Positions 18,630 to 27,851 are shown, counted from the stretch's first letter. The stretch: DNA of 35,291 nucleotides from Bacteroidota bacterium (GCA_023488865.1 JAMDDG010000299.1:1-35291); one strand, 5' to 3'. Numbers and translations: made by a program. Notes: a model not told the origin generated them from the letters alone.

Positions 18630-19399
18630 ATAAAACACTATTCATCAGACATTACTGATAGCCAATGGATGCTATTACAAGGCATTTTAAGAGACGGCCG
18701 CAAAAGAAAACATTCTTTGCGGGATATTTTCAATGCCATCTTTTATTTGCTTAAAACAGGCTGCCAATGGCGTATGTTGCCAGGCTGTTTTCCAAAATGG
18801 GAATTGATTTACTACTATTTTACCAAATGGAAGAACACCGGAGTCATCGAACAAATTCGTGAATTGTTACGTGACAAAATACGCAAAAAAGCAGGGAGAG
18901 AAATTTCTCCAAGTTTGGCTCTCATTGATAGTCAGTCTATTAAAACAACAAGACTAGGTGGTGAGAATCAGGGGGGGGTGACGGAGGCAAAAAGATCAAT
19001 GGATGCAAACGCCACATCATTACTGATACGATGGGTTTGCTACTTGCCTTTGTTGTACATGCTGCAAACGTGCATGACAGTAAAGGTGCAACCGATGTGA
19101 TTGCCCTATTGAAAGGTAGGTTCGAAAGATTGGTCAAGATCGTTGCTGATGGTGGTTATCGTGGTGAGCTCATTGAGAAAACCAAAACCGCATTCGGCTG
19201 GATACTTGAAATTGTCTTACGCTCAGACCATTCAAGCAAATTTGTCGTGATACCCAAAAGATGGGTTGTTGAAAGAACGTTTGCTTGGTTTGAAAGCTAC
19301 CAAAGACTTAGTAAAGACTTTGAATATCTTACAGATACAAGCGAGGCTATGATTCAATTTGCGATGATTAAATTAATGCTTAATAGAATTCAAAAATAA
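18630..19399 (+). CDS. IS5-family DDE transposase split over two frames (-1 shift at a G8 run)
   Basis: Frame 1 gives the N-terminal half: DITDSQWMLLQGILRDGRKRKHSLRDIFNAI in sequence, then CQWRMLPGCFPKWELIYYYF and first catalytic Asp in ALIDSQSIKTTRLGGE. After the G8 run at 18971-18978 this frame turns to nonsense and stops at 19100. The -1 frame then gives DGGKKINGCKRHIITDTMG, VADGGYRGE (second Asp) and RWVVERTFAWF (Glu), ending at 19399. The slippery run suits -1 frameshifting or transcript slippage, or the gene is broken. The family start usually reads MKHYSSD; here the codon is ATA at 18630 and the first ATG is at 18669, so the start may be mutated. All three DDE residues survive. Confidence 0.82.
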
Positions 19400-19414
19400 A
19401 ATTTAAACAGTTTC
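19399..19414 (-). repeat. IS right terminal inverted repeat
   Basis: Read on the minus strand it is GAAACTGTTTAAATTT, partner of 18527-18542. It overlaps the last base of the transposase stop codon and is followed by the target duplication TA. Confidence 0.85.
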
Positions 19415-19430
19415 TAAGTAATAACTAAAA

Positions 19431-19435
19431 AGGAG
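19431..19435 (+). promoter_or_regulatory. Strong Shine-Dalgarno sequence before the beta-helix gene
   Basis: AGGAG lies 6 nt before the ATG at 19442. Such a strong site is unusual for Bacteroidota, and the other PUL genes here lack one. It fixes the start and supports a foreign origin of the gene. Confidence 0.7.
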
Positions 19436-19441
19436 AATAAC

Positions 19442-20695
19442 ATGGAACGACGCAAACTAATTCGGAACTTAACAGGCTTGGGGATACTGGGCGGACTTTT
19501 CGTGACCAAAATGAGTATAGGATCGCCAAGAACGGATGGATCACAGATCAACGACTGGAATACGGAACTGACTAAACGGATCGCAGCCTTGGTGGACTGC
19601 GGTGGAGGGACGTTGGAGTTGGGTGACGGAGTGTATGAAATCTCAAAGCCGCTTCTCCTGCCGAATTCAGTCAGCTTGGTGATGACACCATGCGCGGTCA
19701 TCCGGGCGCGGGACGGTTTTGAAGGAGACGCGGTCATCATCAAGGGTGGTGGGGAGGCCAAGTCCTCAAAATTCTCTCATACCGGTGGTTGGATTCGCGG
19801 AGGTGTGATTGACGGGGGCAGCCAACCGCTGACCGGACTGAGGGTTGAAAGTGTGGGACGGTTGGAAATCGCGGACCTTGTAGTGCTGAACGCCACTTAT
19901 AAAGGCATTCACTGCACCAGTAATGGATATGAAACGAACTGTTCTCGGGTTCGCTGCGATGTTGATTTGAAAACGCGTTATGCGCCCGGGAGCATCGGTA
20001 TCCATTACGAAAGAAACGACTGCATAGTAAATTTGGCTCATATCATCGGCTATGAGACCGGCCTGCGCACCGATGGTAGCACAAATTTTTTCACGGGAAT
20101 CCATGTCTGGAATTTGGATCCCGACCAGGGACCAATGCTATATTGCTTCTATATCAACGGAGCAGCCTGTACTTTTAACCAGTGCTACGCGGACTCGCCG
20201 ACCCTTGCAGGATTCTACATAACAAGGCCTCACCAATCTATAGCCCAATGCCGTGTATTCTTCAGTCGATGGGCAAAAGACAATAGCGGAGCCGGGTTCT
20301 TGATCACGCCCGAAGGCAAGCAGGGGAATCACATAGAGGGCAACGTACTGTTTGCCGATCCAAAACACAGACTTGCCAAAGCATTCGATGGTGAATTAGG
20401 TGGCTCCATCATTCTTGGAAATAGCTGTTGGGGAAGTAACGTGTTAGGGGGCATGGAGAATCGTATTCCGTCGGGTGAGTTACTTGAGTCATCCAAATTT
20501 GGCACACAGCAGACAAGCTCTTTCGAATACCCTCGGTTGAACCTGGCTGGCACCGGTTTCCGGATGACACAACAAACAAAGCCCCCGTTGCCAGAAGAGG
20601 GAGAGTTGGGGGAAGTAAGATGGGTGGATGACGGCAATACCTCGGCTTTGTGGGTCATGACCACGAGCGGTTGGAAGCAATCTAAACTGCTTTAA
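19442..20695 (+). CDS. Secreted right-handed beta-helix protein, pectate-lyase-superfamily-like
   Basis: 417 residues. The N-terminus MERRKLIRNLTGLGILGG looks like a short twin-arginine signal. Residues about 40-100 have the start typical of Pectate_lyase_3-type proteins (a Gly-rich GGGTLELGDGVYEI followed by PLLLPNSVSLVM). Repeating short beta-coils run to about residue 350, with GVIDGG, GLRVESVGRLEIADL and GIHCTSNGYE rungs. The C-terminus (GELGEVRWVDDGNTSALWVM) resembles the end of tail-spike-like or surface proteins. I see no decisive catalytic triad. GC content is visibly higher than in its neighbours, the start has a strong Shine-Dalgarno sequence, and it begins 26 bp from the IS end. 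A polysaccharide lyase or hydrolase role is plausible but unproven. Confidence 0.78.
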   Translation: MERRKLIRNLTGLGILGGLFVTKMSIGSPRTDGSQINDWNTELTKRIAALVDCGGGTLELGDGVYEISKPLLLPNSVSLVMTPCAVIRARDGFEGDAVIIKGGGEAKSSKFSHTGGWIRGGVIDGGSQPLTGLRVESVGRLEIADLVVLNATYKGIHCTSNGYETNCSRVRCDVDLKTRYAPGSIGIHYERNDCIVNLAHIIGYETGLRTDGSTNFFTGIHVWNLDPDQGPMLYCFYINGAACTFNQCYADSPTLAGFYITRPHQSIAQCRVFFSRWAKDNSGAGFLITPEGKQGNHIEGNVLFADPKHRLAKAFDGELGGSIILGNSCWGSNVLGGMENRIPSGELLESSKFGTQQTSSFEYPRLNLAGTGFRMTQQTKPPLPEEGELGEVRWVDDGNTSALWVMTTSGWKQSKLL

Positions 20696-20819
20696 TAACC
20701 AGAACGTGAATGAAATATATTACAAATTGAAGAGAGCCGTTTAGTGGATAAAGTAGTCGAAGAACAAAAGTTGAATATCTTTAATAAATAAAAAACGTCA
20801 CAACATAATAAATTTAAAT

Positions 20820-22874
20820 ATGATTTCTGTTAAAAAAAATCCTGCCTGCCAAACATTTGTTTGGTTTAAATCTTTATTAACAGTCGTTTTACTGGCTGCA
20901 TTTCAAATACATGCATTTCCCCAGGTATCTAATACGGATATTCCAATGATTGGCGCTGAAGTTTTTATAGAACCGGGCCAAACCAACGAGCAGATAGATA
21001 CCTGGTTTCGCAGGATGAAAGAAGCGGGAATGACGGTTACCCGTATCCGTATGTTCGAGTCTTACATGCATAAACCCGATGGTACCTGGGATTACAGCCT
21101 GTTCGATATGGCATTTAAGGCAGGTGAAAAATATGGCATCAAAATATATGGCAACGCTTTTCCGGCAACCTCATTTACCGATGTGGGTGGATTTAAATTC
21201 CCCAAAAGTGAAGAGAACCTACGTTCTATTGCCGATTATATAAAAAATATGGTTACCCATTTCAGGCAATTTTCTTCATTGTACGGATGGGTGCCTATTA
21301 ATGAACCAGGATCGGGAAGTTTACCGGATGATGCATTTACCGGTAATAAATTTACTGAATGGGAAAAGCATCAGGCAAAACCAACTTATAACAGTAAAGG
21401 TTACCAGGAACTTGATTTTAAGGAACAGCAATTTTTAGTAGATTATAATACGTGGTTCTTAAATTGGCTTACGGAACAAATTCATCAATACGATCCCGGC
21501 AGGCCCGTTCATGTTAATAACCATGCTATCTTCCAGAATGTGGCCGAATATAATTTTCCGGAATGGAGAAAATTTCTTACAAGCCTGGGCGGTTCGGCAC
21601 ATGCCAGCTGGCACTTTGGGTATTTTAACCGCCAACAATATGCTGTGGCTATGTCGGCGAATAGTGAAATCCTGCGTTCAGGCGCGGGCAATATTCCCTG
21701 GCTCATGACTGAATTGCAGGGAGGCAATAACATATACAGCGGAGGCCAGCCTATGTGCCCCACCAAAGAGGAAATAAGTCAATGGTTGTGGACTGTAATT
21801 GGCACGGGAAGTAAAGGGGCTATCTTCTGGTGCCTAAACCCCAGGGCTTCCGGGTTTGAGGCGGGCGAATGGGCCATGCTTGATTTTCAGGATAAACCTT
21901 CTGACCGGATGATAGCGGCTTCTGATATTGCAAAAATAATAAACAATAATCCCGACTTATTTGCTCATGCTAAAGTGCTTGAGTCTGGCATCAATATCAT
22001 TTATACCCGTGAATCCATGTGGGTAGAAAAGAAACTTCAAACCGGCGTTACACCTTATGAAGGCCGTAATGTTGGTGGTGTAATGAAGTCGGCATTGGGA
22101 TATTTTGAAGCATTGGGCGAAATGGGCATCCAGGCAAATTTTAAAGAAATAGATGAATTTGATTTTACGCAAAAAGACTATAAAGGGGAAACGATTATTC
22201 TTGCCCACCAGGTGAGTATCCCGTCCGGATATTGGGAGAAGCTGGAAAATTTTGTTAATAATGGCGGTAAGTTGATTGTAGATGGGCTGACTGCCTATTA
22301 TGATGAAAATGCACACTGTATAATGATGACAGGTTTCCCACTTCAAAAACTCTTCGGAGGAAACATCAAAGAATTCAAATTAGTTGACAACCTGTTCGAT
22401 GTAAATTTATCGATCCCAAAACTGATATTACCTGCCCATTTATGGAGAGGCACTATTGCTTTGACATCAGCAAAATCAATTGGAAATATTGGAGATGAAA
22501 CGATTGCCTCCTTCAATCAATACGGCAATGGCGAAGTGTTATGGATACCCTCTCTTTTAGGTTTAGGGGGAAGGATCAGCAAAGACTACAGTCAGTTGGT
22601 TGCATTATTAAATGATGAGGCAAAGGAAAGTATTAATACAATCCCTTTCCGGTTTAAAAACCAGCAAAAGGGTATGATGATGAAAACGCTTAAGTCTGGT
22701 AATTCTTACCTTACTATTATCATTAATAAATCCGGGGCAAAACAATTTGTACAGCTTGATGTCAAAGATTCAAAACTCAAACCCACTGTTTTGTTTGCGA
22801 ATAAGCAGGGTACAGCTACCGTAGAAAGTGTTCAGATTGAACCGGAAGAAACTATGGTTTTAAAATGGGACTAA
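20820..22874 (+). CDS. GH42-like beta-galactosidase
   Basis: 684 residues with a Sec signal (about 14-35, LLTVVLLAAFQIHAFPQ). The TIM barrel at about 40-390 begins IGAEVFIEPGQTNEQIDTWFRRMKEAGMTVTRIRMFE-like strands. It carries VPINEPGSG with candidate acid/base Glu162 and WLMTELQGG with candidate nucleophile Glu298. Residues about 400-600 resemble the flavodoxin-like trimerisation domain of GH42 (ALGYFEALGEMGIQ, then a GGKLIVDGLTA segment). A small C-terminal beta domain ends the protein. It would release terminal beta-galactose. Related clan-A families with the same plan are not excluded. It lies 124 bp after the beta-helix gene, a wider gap than most in the operon. Confidence 0.82.
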   Translation: MISVKKNPACQTFVWFKSLLTVVLLAAFQIHAFPQVSNTDIPMIGAEVFIEPGQTNEQIDTWFRRMKEAGMTVTRIRMFESYMHKPDGTWDYSLFDMAFKAGEKYGIKIYGNAFPATSFTDVGGFKFPKSEENLRSIADYIKNMVTHFRQFSSLYGWVPINEPGSGSLPDDAFTGNKFTEWEKHQAKPTYNSKGYQELDFKEQQFLVDYNTWFLNWLTEQIHQYDPGRPVHVNNHAIFQNVAEYNFPEWRKFLTSLGGSAHASWHFGYFNRQQYAVAMSANSEILRSGAGNIPWLMTELQGGNNIYSGGQPMCPTKEEISQWLWTVIGTGSKGAIFWCLNPRASGFEAGEWAMLDFQDKPSDRMIAASDIAKIINNNPDLFAHAKVLESGINIIYTRESMWVEKKLQTGVTPYEGRNVGGVMKSALGYFEALGEMGIQANFKEIDEFDFTQKDYKGETIILAHQVSIPSGYWEKLENFVNNGGKLIVDGLTAYYDENAHCIMMTGFPLQKLFGGNIKEFKLVDNLFDVNLSIPKLILPAHLWRGTIALTSAKSIGNIGDETIASFNQYGNGEVLWIPSLLGLGGRISKDYSQLVALLNDEAKESINTIPFRFKNQQKGMMMKTLKSGNSYLTIIINKSGAKQFVQLDVKDSKLKPTVLFANKQGTATVESVQIEPEETMVLKWD

Positions 22875-22920
22875 ACGTAGACTTATTGCCTTTAATTTAT
22901 TGATTATATAAAATTTGAAG

Positions 22921-24549
22921 ATGAATAAAAAAATCATCCTTTGTGTCTTTATAGGATTAATATTTTTAAAAATCGGACATTGCCAGCAACCTCAGGCGCT
23001 GAAAGAAGTGTTTATTAAAACAAAGCCTTCAGAAAAGTGGTGGGTAGGCATTGTTAACCAGGGGGAGAAGATGCCAGTTTCAGGAATTGCATATACAGAA
23101 GATTTTTATGCAAATTCCCAGGGCAATCAGTTCTCACCTTTGTTGCTTTCTAATGAAGGCCGGTATATCTGGAGCGAAAAACCTTTCCGTTTTGAGTTTA
23201 ATAAAGGAGAAATCAATATCAGCAATCAACATGACTCGGTCTATGTAGGTTTGAGTGGAGCTTCATTAGCCGATGCCTATCGCTATGCCAGTAAAAATTT
23301 CTTTCCGCCCTCCGGGGAAATGCCCGATACCACTATGTTTATCCAACCTCAGTTTAATACCTGGATTGAGCTGGTTTATAATCAAAACCAGCAGGACATA
23401 TTAAAGTATGCTCACGATATTGTCAACAATGGTTTTGAACCTGGCGTATTAATGATTGACGATAACTGGCAGCGCTATTATGGAAATTTTGAGTTTAAGG
23501 CAGAGCGTTTTGCCAACCCCGAAAAATTGGTGAAAGAACTTCATCAAATGGGTTTTAAAGTTATGCTTTGGGTCTGCCCGTTTGTTAGCCCCGATTCAAA
23601 AGAATTCAGGGAACTATCTTCCAAAAAATATTTCATTATGAACCCGAAACCTGGCAGCGATAAATCATGGAAAAGTGCGGACGAGCCTGCTATTATCCAT
23701 TGGTGGAACGGTTATAGTGCAGAATTGGATTTTACAAACCAGGGTTCGGTTAAGTGGTTTAAAAGCAACCTGGATTCCCTGAAGTTGAAATATGGTATTG
23801 ATGGGTTTAAGTTTGATGCAGGCGATGCTCAGTTCTACAATGATTCATTCATCACGTATCAAAAAATGTCGGTGAACGATCAGATTTTGCAATACGGGCT
23901 AATAGGCGAACAATATCCCCTAAATGAATTCAGGGTTATGTGGAAAATGGGTGGGCAGCCACTGGCACAGCGGTTAAAAGATAAAAGCCATAATTGGGAA
24001 GACCTTAATAAAATAATACCTCATTCATTTATCGAATCTTTGATTGGCAATTATTTTACCTGTCCTGATATGATTGGAGGCGGTGAGTTTACATCATTTA
24101 TTTCCGCCAGGTCTTATGATGAAGATTTAGTAGTCAGGTCGGCCCAGTGCCAGGCATTAATGCCGATGATGCAATTCTCCGTAGCTCCCTGGCGGATATT
24201 GGACAAGAAGCGTTTAGATGCAGTTAAAGCATGCGTGGCTTTGAGAAAACAGTTTATACCCTATATTCTTTCATTAGTAAAAAAAGCTGCAGTTAGCGGA
24301 GAGCCAATTATTACCCCAATGGAGTTTTATTTTCCGAATCAAGGTTATGCCGATATAAAAGATCAGTTTATGTTAGGTAATAAAATATTAGTAGCTCCTG
24401 TGCTTAAAAAAGATGCGGATGAGCGTACTGTGATACTCCCAAAAGGAAAATGGAAAGGAGATGATGGAATACTTTATGCCGGCGGAAAAAGTTACACTAT
24501 TAAAACTCCGGTTGAGCGGCTCCCGTACTTTGAATTGATCCAAAAGTAA
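22921..24549 (+). CDS. GH31 glycosidase, MYORG-like clade (possible alpha-galactosidase)
   Basis: I use the ATG at 22921 (542 residues) rather than the in-frame TTG six bases upstream. The Sec signal is about 1-21. A reduced N-terminal beta domain precedes the barrel, which has MIDDNWQRYYGNF, VMLWVCPFVSPDS, GFKFDAGD with candidate nucleophile Asp299, and CPDMIGGGEF with candidate acid Asp383. A short distal beta domain ends at KTPVERLPYFEL. The FKFDAG nucleophile motif is the one I associate with the MYORG branch of GH31, whose human member acts on alpha-galactosides, rather than the WIDMNE type of alpha-glucosidases. Substrate assignment is therefore inference. It sits between the GH42-like and GH2 genes. 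Confidence 0.86.
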   Translation: MNKKIILCVFIGLIFLKIGHCQQPQALKEVFIKTKPSEKWWVGIVNQGEKMPVSGIAYTEDFYANSQGNQFSPLLLSNEGRYIWSEKPFRFEFNKGEINISNQHDSVYVGLSGASLADAYRYASKNFFPPSGEMPDTTMFIQPQFNTWIELVYNQNQQDILKYAHDIVNNGFEPGVLMIDDNWQRYYGNFEFKAERFANPEKLVKELHQMGFKVMLWVCPFVSPDSKEFRELSSKKYFIMNPKPGSDKSWKSADEPAIIHWWNGYSAELDFTNQGSVKWFKSNLDSLKLKYGIDGFKFDAGDAQFYNDSFITYQKMSVNDQILQYGLIGEQYPLNEFRVMWKMGGQPLAQRLKDKSHNWEDLNKIIPHSFIESLIGNYFTCPDMIGGGEFTSFISARSYDEDLVVRSAQCQALMPMMQFSVAPWRILDKKRLDAVKACVALRKQFIPYILSLVKKAAVSGEPIITPMEFYFPNQGYADIKDQFMLGNKILVAPVLKKDADERTVILPKGKWKGDDGILYAGGKSYTIKTPVERLPYFELIQK

Positions 24550-24575
24550 ACACCCACACAGAAAAAATAATTTCA

Positions 24576-27500
24576 ATGATAAAGCAAGGTCTAATTTTTG
24601 GTGCATTTTTTTTAGCGTCTCTTACAAATGCTCAAACGCCTGAATGGCAAACACAGCATGTTAACCGGGTAAATTGCGAACCTGACCGGTCTGATTTTGT
24701 GCCGTTTAAAGATGAAGCTTCAGCATTGGGCTTTGATAAAACAAAGTCAGGCAATTATCAGCTACTCAACGGCGACTGGAAATTTAAGTATGCTAAAGAT
24801 GTCCCTGAAAAACCGGAAGGTTTTTTTAAACCGGACTACAACGATGCAGAATGGAAAACAATTCCCGTTCCGTCGAATATCGAAATACAGGGGTATGGTA
24901 TCCCAATTTATACCAATTGGAAATATCCCTTCCCTATTGCCCCTCCTCTCATTAAACGGGAAAATCCGGTAGGCTCCTATCGGCATCCATTCACAATTCC
25001 CGCGTCGTGGAACGGACAGAAGATCACCTTAAATTTTGAAGGGGTGCAGTCTGCTTTTTATTTATGGATTAACGGAAAAAAAGTTGGCTTTCATGAAGAC
25101 GGTATGACCACCGCCTCATTTGATGTTACTTCATTCCTGAAACCGGGCACAAATCTGCTTGCCGTTGAAGTATATCGCTGGAGTGATGGCTCCTATCTTG
25201 AAGACCAGGACTTTTGGCGGTTGAGTGGTATCTACCGTGATGTTTTCCTGATGGCAGAGCCAAAGCAGCATGTCCGCGATTTTTATGTCGTGACCGACCT
25301 CGACGGAATGTATAAAAATGCGCAACTAAAAGTGGCTGTTTCTGTTGCAAATACAGATAATAGCACGAAACTTCAGATTAATTTATACGACACATACAAC
25401 AAGAAGATTTTTCAGGAAAATTTACCAATCAACTCCCGGCAGACAAAAGGAGACACATCTGTTGATTTTGAAAAGTTTATTGCCAACCCAGACAAGTGGA
25501 GTGCAGAATTTCCCAATTTATATACTTTGACACTTACATTGCAAGACACTAAAGGGAAAACAATAGAAAGCATTGCCAAAAAAATCGGGTTCAGAAAAAT
25601 TGAGATTAAAAATGGAAAGTTTTTAGTCAATGGCAAATTTGTTTACATAAAAGGAGTAAACCGGCATGAATTTGATCCGGATAAGGGTCGGGTAATTTCG
25701 CGTGAATTGATGATGAAAGATATTTTATTGATGAAACAAAATAACATCAATGCGGTACGTACCTCTCACTATCCCAATACTCCTATGTGGTACGACCTGT
25801 GCGACGAATATGGTATTTATTTATGGGACGAAGCAAATATTGAAGCACACAATATGGTGTTCACTTTAGATACCCATTTGCCTAATTTAGCGCAAGATAC
25901 CACTTGGCAACAAGCGCATTTGGAACGAGGACTGGCGATGGTAGAACGTGACAAGAACCATCCCTCTGTTATTGTGTGGTCTTTGGGTAACGAATCAGGG
26001 GTTGGTGCTAATTTTACTGCCCTTGAGCGTGCCATACAGTTGGTTGATCCGTCAAGGCCAATCCATTACGAATTTAAAGATGACTGGGCTGGTATTTCAG
26101 GCTTCGATTTTATTTCGAATATGTATGCCTCGCCCGAATTTATGATCCAGTGCCACGACTCCTATCCCGGCCGGCCTGTAATATTGTGCGAATATGTTCA
26201 TGCCATGGGCAATAGCTGCGGCGCCCTCAGTACCTATTGGGATGTGATATATTCACATGAACGAATGCAGGGAGGGTTTGTTTGGGATTGGGTAGATCAG
26301 GGACTTACTAAGATTTCGCCCGATGGGAAACGTTATTTTGCTTACGGTGGTGATTTTGGCGATACCCCCAATGACAAGAGTTTTTGCTGCAATGGCTTGG
26401 TGCAACCCGACCGCAAGCCTCACGGGCAACTTTCCGAAGTGAGAAAAGTCTATCAAGGTGTAATATTCAAACTTGTTGAAGCCACTAATGCCATTGTTTC
26501 CATAAAAAATGTGTTTAGTTTTACTCCTCTTGACAATTTTGATATTTCGTGGGAACTGATTAATAATGAGAAAACAGTCGATTCGGGAAATTTGAAACTG
26601 TTTATTGGCCCCATGGGAGAACAACAAGTAAAGCTTCCATTTAAAAATATGCCATCATCAATGCCAGGAGAGTGTTTCCTGAATATTTATGTTCGTTTGA
26701 AAGAGAAAACCCCCTGGGCAGAAAAAGGATATATCATCGCTCAGGCACAGATGCTTCTTTCCGGTTCAAGGCTGAATACACCTATCTCCATTGATAAATC
26801 TAAAAAGATTGATGTGGATGAAACCAACGAATTGATAACAGTCAAGACTGAAAATGTTCAATTTGTTTTCTCGAAGCTAAATGGGAATATTACGTCTTAC
26901 CAAACCAATGGGAACGAAATGTTTGTGTTGCCATCGAAGCTAAACTTCTGGCGTTCGCCTACTGAAAACGATTCCTTCGACCAGCAGGGAGAAAAACGTT
27001 GGAGGGCCAATAAACTGGATAGCTTGCGAACAAAAGCAACGAGTGTTGCAGTGGAAAAGCACGCGGAAGGAACAGTGGCTGTCACTGCAGTGCAAAATCA
27101 GATCAATCCTAAAAACGAAACAGTGTTTGAAGATAAAATTGTGTACCTCGTATATCCTGATGGTTCGATAAATATCAAGATTGATTTCAACCCTGCTAAA
27201 GACGTCATTTCCTTGCCTAAGATTGGCCTTCAGCTCTATCTGAACAATACCATTCAGCAGGCAGAATGGTATGGATTTGGGCAGGAAACCTACGTTGACC
27301 GCAAAGCATGTGGGAAAGTTGATTTATACAAAATGTCGGTGCCCGATTTGTGGGTTGACTATGTCGTGCCGCAGGAAAACGGTAACCGCAGCGATTTGAG
27401 ATGGTTGAAAATGAAAGATGAAAAAGGTGCAGGCATTTATGTTGAATCTGATTCCCTATTCAACTTTAGTGCATACCAATACAGCGATGAAAATATTACG

Positions 27501-27668
27501 GCCGCCAGACATACCTACAAATTACAAAAGACTCCCTATATTACATTAAACCTGGATTATAAACAGAATGGATTGGGCACAGCGACCTGTGGCCCGGGCT
27601 ATCGTCCGGAATTTATCCTGAAAGCGGAACACATGAAATTCTCTTTTACTATCGAACCGGTGAAATGA
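24576..27668 (+). CDS. GH2 beta-galactosidase (LacZ-type)
   Basis: 1030 residues, full length, with a Sec signal (about 1-19, ending LTNAQ). The sugar-binding jelly-roll at about 45-225 has SNIEIQGYGIPIYTNW and GVQSAFYLWINGKKVGFHED. An immunoglobulin-like domain follows at about 230-340. The TIM barrel has IKGVNRHEFDPDKGR and WSLGNESGVG with acid/base Glu473. It also has ILCEYVHAMGNSCG with nucleophile Glu539. The C-terminal beta-galactosidase small-chain-type domain begins near 760, with FWRSPTENDSFDQQG. It removes terminal beta-galactose. It is the last gene of the plus-strand PUL, and the next genes converge on it. Confidence 0.95.
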   Translation: MIKQGLIFGAFFLASLTNAQTPEWQTQHVNRVNCEPDRSDFVPFKDEASALGFDKTKSGNYQLLNGDWKFKYAKDVPEKPEGFFKPDYNDAEWKTIPVPSNIEIQGYGIPIYTNWKYPFPIAPPLIKRENPVGSYRHPFTIPASWNGQKITLNFEGVQSAFYLWINGKKVGFHEDGMTTASFDVTSFLKPGTNLLAVEVYRWSDGSYLEDQDFWRLSGIYRDVFLMAEPKQHVRDFYVVTDLDGMYKNAQLKVAVSVANTDNSTKLQINLYDTYNKKIFQENLPINSRQTKGDTSVDFEKFIANPDKWSAEFPNLYTLTLTLQDTKGKTIESIAKKIGFRKIEIKNGKFLVNGKFVYIKGVNRHEFDPDKGRVISRELMMKDILLMKQNNINAVRTSHYPNTPMWYDLCDEYGIYLWDEANIEAHNMVFTLDTHLPNLAQDTTWQQAHLERGLAMVERDKNHPSVIVWSLGNESGVGANFTALERAIQLVDPSRPIHYEFKDDWAGISGFDFISNMYASPEFMIQCHDSYPGRPVILCEYVHAMGNSCGALSTYWDVIYSHERMQGGFVWDWVDQGLTKISPDGKRYFAYGGDFGDTPNDKSFCCNGLVQPDRKPHGQLSEVRKVYQGVIFKLVEATNAIVSIKNVFSFTPLDNFDISWELINNEKTVDSGNLKLFIGPMGEQQVKLPFKNMPSSMPGECFLNIYVRLKEKTPWAEKGYIIAQAQMLLSGSRLNTPISIDKSKKIDVDETNELITVKTENVQFVFSKLNGNITSYQTNGNEMFVLPSKLNFWRSPTENDSFDQQGEKRWRANKLDSLRTKATSVAVEKHAEGTVAVTAVQNQINPKNETVFEDKIVYLVYPDGSINIKIDFNPAKDVISLPKIGLQLYLNNTIQQAEWYGFGQETYVDRKACGKVDLYKMSVPDLWVDYVVPQENGNRSDLRWLKMKDEKGAGIYVESDSLFNFSAYQYSDENITAARHTYKLQKTPYITLNLDYKQNGLGTATCGPGYRPEFILKAEHMKFSFTIEPVK

Positions 27669-27851
27669 TATATATGAATTAAAAAATTGAAAATAAGGAA
27701 GAAATGGGCTCCAGACAATCAGGTAAAGCTTCTGACAATAATCCGTTTGCCGACTACATTTTTGATACTTTTTGAATATACCGTTTCCAAAATTTTCAGA
27801 AACGCAAACAGTATAGAAATAATCCCTGATTTTTTGTTCCTTGGCGAGGGT
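27669..27851. other. Intergenic DNA at the PUL end
   Basis: This is the first part of a 340-bp gap between convergent genes. I see no credible gene. CGTTTC (27782-27787) and GAAACG (27799-27804) form a weak hairpin around an AT loop, without a T-tract; it may end the PUL transcript but the case is poor. The rest of the gap is the ATPase-tail fragment described separately. Confidence 0.4.

Larger units (their letters stand above)
18527..19414 (+). mobile_element. IS5-family (IS427-group-like) insertion sequence, 888 bp
   Basis: The ends are inverted repeats at 18527-18542 and 19399-19414 (13 of 16 match), flanked on each side by TA (18525-18526 and 19415-19416), the 2-bp target duplication expected for this group. 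The transposase lies in two frames on the plus strand. It landed between two PUL genes. Without it the gap between the genes would be about 38 bp. Transcription runs the same way as the PUL. Confidence 0.9.

Noticed and set aside
21957..22346. Minus-strand open frame of 129 codons inside the GH42-like gene
   Set aside because: It is a shadow of the coding strand; composition and lack of motifs argue against a gene.
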